36,622 nucleotides of DNA from positions 1 to 36,622 of the forward strand of contig JARXAF010000156.1 in NCBI GenBank assembly GCA_029865985.1. The letters run 5' to 3'. Below the pieces are notes generated by a model. The model saw only the letters and a program-made list of their open reading frames with translations. It was not told the DNA's origin and searched no databases. Shown here piece by piece: positions 34,409 to 36,622 of this stretch. Position 1 is the stretch's first letter, and every line of letters starts with the position of its first letter. Source of the stretch: Verrucomicrobiota bacterium. GTDB taxonomy: Bacteria; Verrucomicrobiota; Verrucomicrobiia; Limisphaerales; UBA9464. The position numbers and the translations under genes were made by a program.

Positions 34409-35620
34409 TCAGCGCAGAGCAGCACCACCCAAGCGCACCAACCGAGAATCGCTGCGCACGAAGAGGGAGTTCGAGGCGATGGACGGAGTCCCGATGACCG
34501 TTTGCTCCAAGGTCAACTCGCTGACCACGACCCCCTCCGCCTTCGACGGATCCACCACCTGCACCCGGCCGTCTTCGCTCACGCAGTACAAATGCCCACC
34601 GGCAACCACCGGGGTGGCGCTGAAGGAACCCTTCAAGCGCAACTGCCAGAGACGCTTGCCGTCTTGCGCATCGGCACACGTCAGGATGCCGCCATCGTTG
34701 AGGGTGATGAGGCGACCGCCCACGACCACCGGGCTGGCGGTTCCCGGGCGCAATTGGGCCGAACGCCAGACAGACTTCGGCTTCGTGTCGCCCGCGGTGG
34801 GTTCCACAACCGTGATCCCATTGGCCGGAATGACCAACTTGCCCTGGCTCACCACGAGCGAGGGCACGGTTGAGGCCCCGTCGCTGAGATCCCAAGCGAC
34901 CTTGCCTGTCGTCGGGTCCACGGCCGTCACCCCTTGCGAGGACTGCAAGAGCACTCGATTGGGTTGTCCCGGCGATTTGAAGACCACCGGAGAGGTCCAG
35001 TTGGCTTTCTTAGGGCGATCCAGTTTCCATCGATTCACGCCAGTGCGGGCATCGAGCCCAGCGGTGAACGATTCGCTGTCGTTCTCGACCATGGCGACCA
35101 CTACCCCATCCACCACCACCAAGGACGAGGACATGCCCAAGGAGTTGCTCGCATTGGGGTAATCCCGGCCCAGCCCGCGGAACCACAGCAACCGCCCCTC
35201 GAGATCCAGAGCCACACAGTCGTTGGAGGAGAAGATCGCGTAAATCGCCTTGCCGTCTGAGGCCGGTGTCGGGGTGGCAGCGCCGATCTTTTCGTGGGTC
35301 ATGGTCCGACCGGTGGCCCAGAATTGGCGTTCCCAGAGCAACGCCCCGTCCGTCACCCGGAAGCAAAGCACATGGAGTCGATCCTGACGGGCGCCGCTTC
35401 CGGCCGTCACGAAGACCTTGTCTCCAAGAATCAGCGGGGACGAAAACCCACGGCCCGGCAATGAGATGGACCAAGTGATCGAAGACGCATCGAGGCGCAC
35501 CGGCACGCCGGTGTCACTGGAAAGACCGTCGCCATTCGGACCCCGGAATTGGGTCCAATCGGCGGCACCGAGGGAGCCGGCCACTGTGAGGGCCGCGGTC
35601 AGGAAGAGGGAAAGTTTCAT
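34409..35620 (-). CDS. Secreted PQQ-type beta-propeller protein (second copy)
   Basis: A 403-residue protein with a signal peptide (MKLSLFLTAALTVAGSLGA) followed by WTQFRGPNGDGLSSDTG. It is the same type as the protein at 8259-9554, with repeated blades such as VALDLEGRLLWF, VDPTTGKVAWDL and ADAQDGKRLWQL. No catalytic residues for a quinoprotein dehydrogenase were recognised. It lies 36 bases after the HEAT-like gene and 47 before the lipoprotein gene on the same strand, so the three are probably one operon of exported proteins. Confidence 0.92.
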   Translation of the reverse strand: MKLSLFLTAALTVAGSLGAADWTQFRGPNGDGLSSDTGVPVRLDASSITWSISLPGRGFSSPLILGDKVFVTAGSGARQDRLHVLCFRVTDGALLWERQFWATGRTMTHEKIGAATPTPASDGKAIYAIFSSNDCVALDLEGRLLWFRGLGRDYPNASNSLGMSSSLVVVDGVVVAMVENDSESFTAGLDARTGVNRWKLDRPKKANWTSPVVFKSPGQPNRVLLQSSQGVTAVDPTTGKVAWDLSDGASTVPSLVVSQGKLVIPANGITVVEPTAGDTKPKSVWRSAQLRPGTASPVVVGGRLITLNDGGILTCADAQDGKRLWQLRLKGSFSATPVVAGGHLYCVSEDGRVQVVDPSKAEGVVVSELTLEQTVIGTPSIASNSLFVRSDSRLVRLGGAALR

Positions 35621-35656
35621 GGATCGTGAGTCGGTCAGCGAGGTTCAGAAACGGAT

Positions 35657-36622
35657 TCAGCGGGTGGAGACGATCGGGGCGCCCTGCTCGTCGGTGACCC
35701 GGAGCTGGAATTCCCATTCTTTGGCCCAGTCTTGCGTCTGTTCGTTCTGGGCGCATTTGACGAGGAGGATGTTCTTTCCGGCCTTCAATGAAACGGGCAT
35801 GCGATACTGATCGATCTCGGCCGACCGATGGTACTCATCACGACCAAAGATCAGCACCCCATTCACCCACACCTTCCAGCCGTTCTTGCAGCCCAAACGC
35901 ACTTGGGCGGTGCGGGCCGAATCGCTCCAGAACTCGGCGGTCGCATAACCCACCGCCCCCTTCAACGACGAGATTGCCTGATTGAAATCGACCAACCCGT
36001 ATTCGCTGCGGGTCTCATAGGGGAACCACTTCACCGGGCCGCTCTTGCCCGTCAGTCCTGTTCCCAGGTCCAAGCGTTGTTCTGGCGGGTACACCTTGGC
36101 GAAACCGGCCTCGCCGGTGTTGTCGAAGGGCCCGATCAACTGCCACTTCGAAACCCAACCAAAGGTCTTGGCCAGATCCACTTTGTCGCCCAAATCCTGC
36201 AAGCGCTTGGCGATGTCTTCGATCTGGTCGGCTTCTCGGGAAAACGCGAGCGCTTGGCGGTAAGTGGTCACCGCGGTGGCCTTGGTACCGTTGGTCTGCC
36301 GGGCGGCGGTGGCCATGAGTTGGGCGACGGCCTCGCGGCGCATTTCAGAACCGGGATCTTGCAAGAAATCGGGCAGGATTGTCTGAGCCTTCGACGCGTC
36401 CACTCGCTGCATCAATTCGAAGGCCAGGCGGCGAGCCCGCGGATGGTGTCGGGTGTCGCGCAGGACCGTCTCGAGCGATTTCACCGAGAGCTTCGATCCG
36501 GCAACCGTCTCGCGTTGCACCGCAGCCTCGATTGCCGCACGAATCCAGTTCAGCGCGTAGTCATTGGCTCCGTCCATGGCCACGATCAAATCGGGGATCT
36601 GGGAGGCCTTGGCCTTGGCCAC
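35657..36622 (-). CDS. Partial exported-type HEAT-like protein with ligand-binding-like C-terminus
   Basis: The 3' 321 codons of a gene that runs off the window; the apparent first codon is GTG at the window edge and is not a real start. Residues about 20-120 look like helical repeat (HEAT-like) units (LETVLRDTRHHPRARRLAFELM, DPGSEMRREAVAQLM). The C-terminal 150 residues contain WQLIGPFDN, a motif common in PVC secreted proteins. A beta-rich region (WKVWVNGVLIFGRDEYHR, VSLKAGKNILLVKCAQ) resembles jelly-roll binding domains. It could be part of a larger propeller or dehydrogenase-like protein like the one at 28157. It probably heads the operon with the propeller and lipoprotein. Confidence 0.75.
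   Translation of the reverse strand: MAKAKASQIPDLIVAMDGANDYALNWIRAAIEAAVQRETVAGSKLSVKSLETVLRDTRHHPRARRLAFELMQRVDASKAQTILPDFLQDPGSEMRREAVAQLMATAARQTNGTKATAVTTYRQALAFSREADQIEDIAKRLQDLGDKVDLAKTFGWVSKWQLIGPFDNTGEAGFAKVYPPEQRLDLGTGLTGKSGPVKWFPYETRSEYGLVDFNQAISSLKGAVGYATAEFWSDSARTAQVRLGCKNGWKVWVNGVLIFGRDEYHRSAEIDQYRMPVSLKAGKNILLVKCAQNEQTQDWAKEWEFQLRVTDEQGAPIVSTR

Overview
The window looks like chromosome of a PVC-superphylum bacterium, most likely a Verrucomicrobiota. The evidence is a Gram-negative outer-membrane gene (lptD), high GC by eye, and several families that cluster in Planctomycetes and Verrucomicrobia: a DUF1549/DUF1553 protein paired with a DUF1501 protein, a large propeller/HEAT/cytochrome c 'membrane-bound dehydrogenase-like' protein, two PQQ-type beta-propellers and DUF5069. 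Almost no gene has a recognisable Shine-Dalgarno sequence, so several starts were chosen from protein homology. Gene density is high.

Layout. 1-1400: a small ferredoxin with a strong terminator, then a decayed stretch holding the 3' part of an RND efflux adaptor gene and a mosaic ORF. 1410-4457: a SulP anion transporter gene split by an apparently intact 1420-bp IS256-family element (1611-3030). The element has 26-bp imperfect inverted ends and a perfect 8-bp target duplication; removing it with one duplication copy restores a 539-codon reading frame. 4643-16764: a long run on the minus strand. In transcription order it reads tgt, DUF1549/1553, DUF1501, a 2Fe-2S ferredoxin, an MFS exporter coupled to a PQQ propeller, a circularly permuted ATP-grasp with an alpha-E protein, and a DsrE/DsrF/DsrH-like trio. 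16873-21712: a plus-strand run with a class I aldolase, alpha-glucan phosphorylase, a TlpA-like thioredoxin and DUF5069. 21887-25264 (minus): an orphan NtrC-type regulator and tilS. 25647-27851 (plus): lptD. 28157-30778 (minus): the cytochrome c giant. 30903-32427 (plus): a Rieske ferredoxin overlapping a glycosyltransferase. 32465-36622 (minus): a methyltransferase, an isochorismatase-fold lipoprotein, a second propeller and a truncated HEAT-like protein.

How they fit. Most of the window is housekeeping: tRNA modification (Tgt, TilS), carbon storage and central metabolism (GlgP, aldolase), and envelope assembly (LptD). Around these sits a secreted set typical of PVC bacteria (DUF1501/1549, propellers, cytochrome c, TlpA-like). 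The accessory or decayed part is the first 4.5 kb. I see no CRISPR array, no rRNA or tRNA gene, no prophage and no recognisable defence island. The least-explained items are the mosaic ORF at 1034-1225, the small sulfur-relay-like trio beside the broken transporter, and the Cys-rich lipoprotein at 33462-34361. No clearly novel multigene system could be established from sequence alone.
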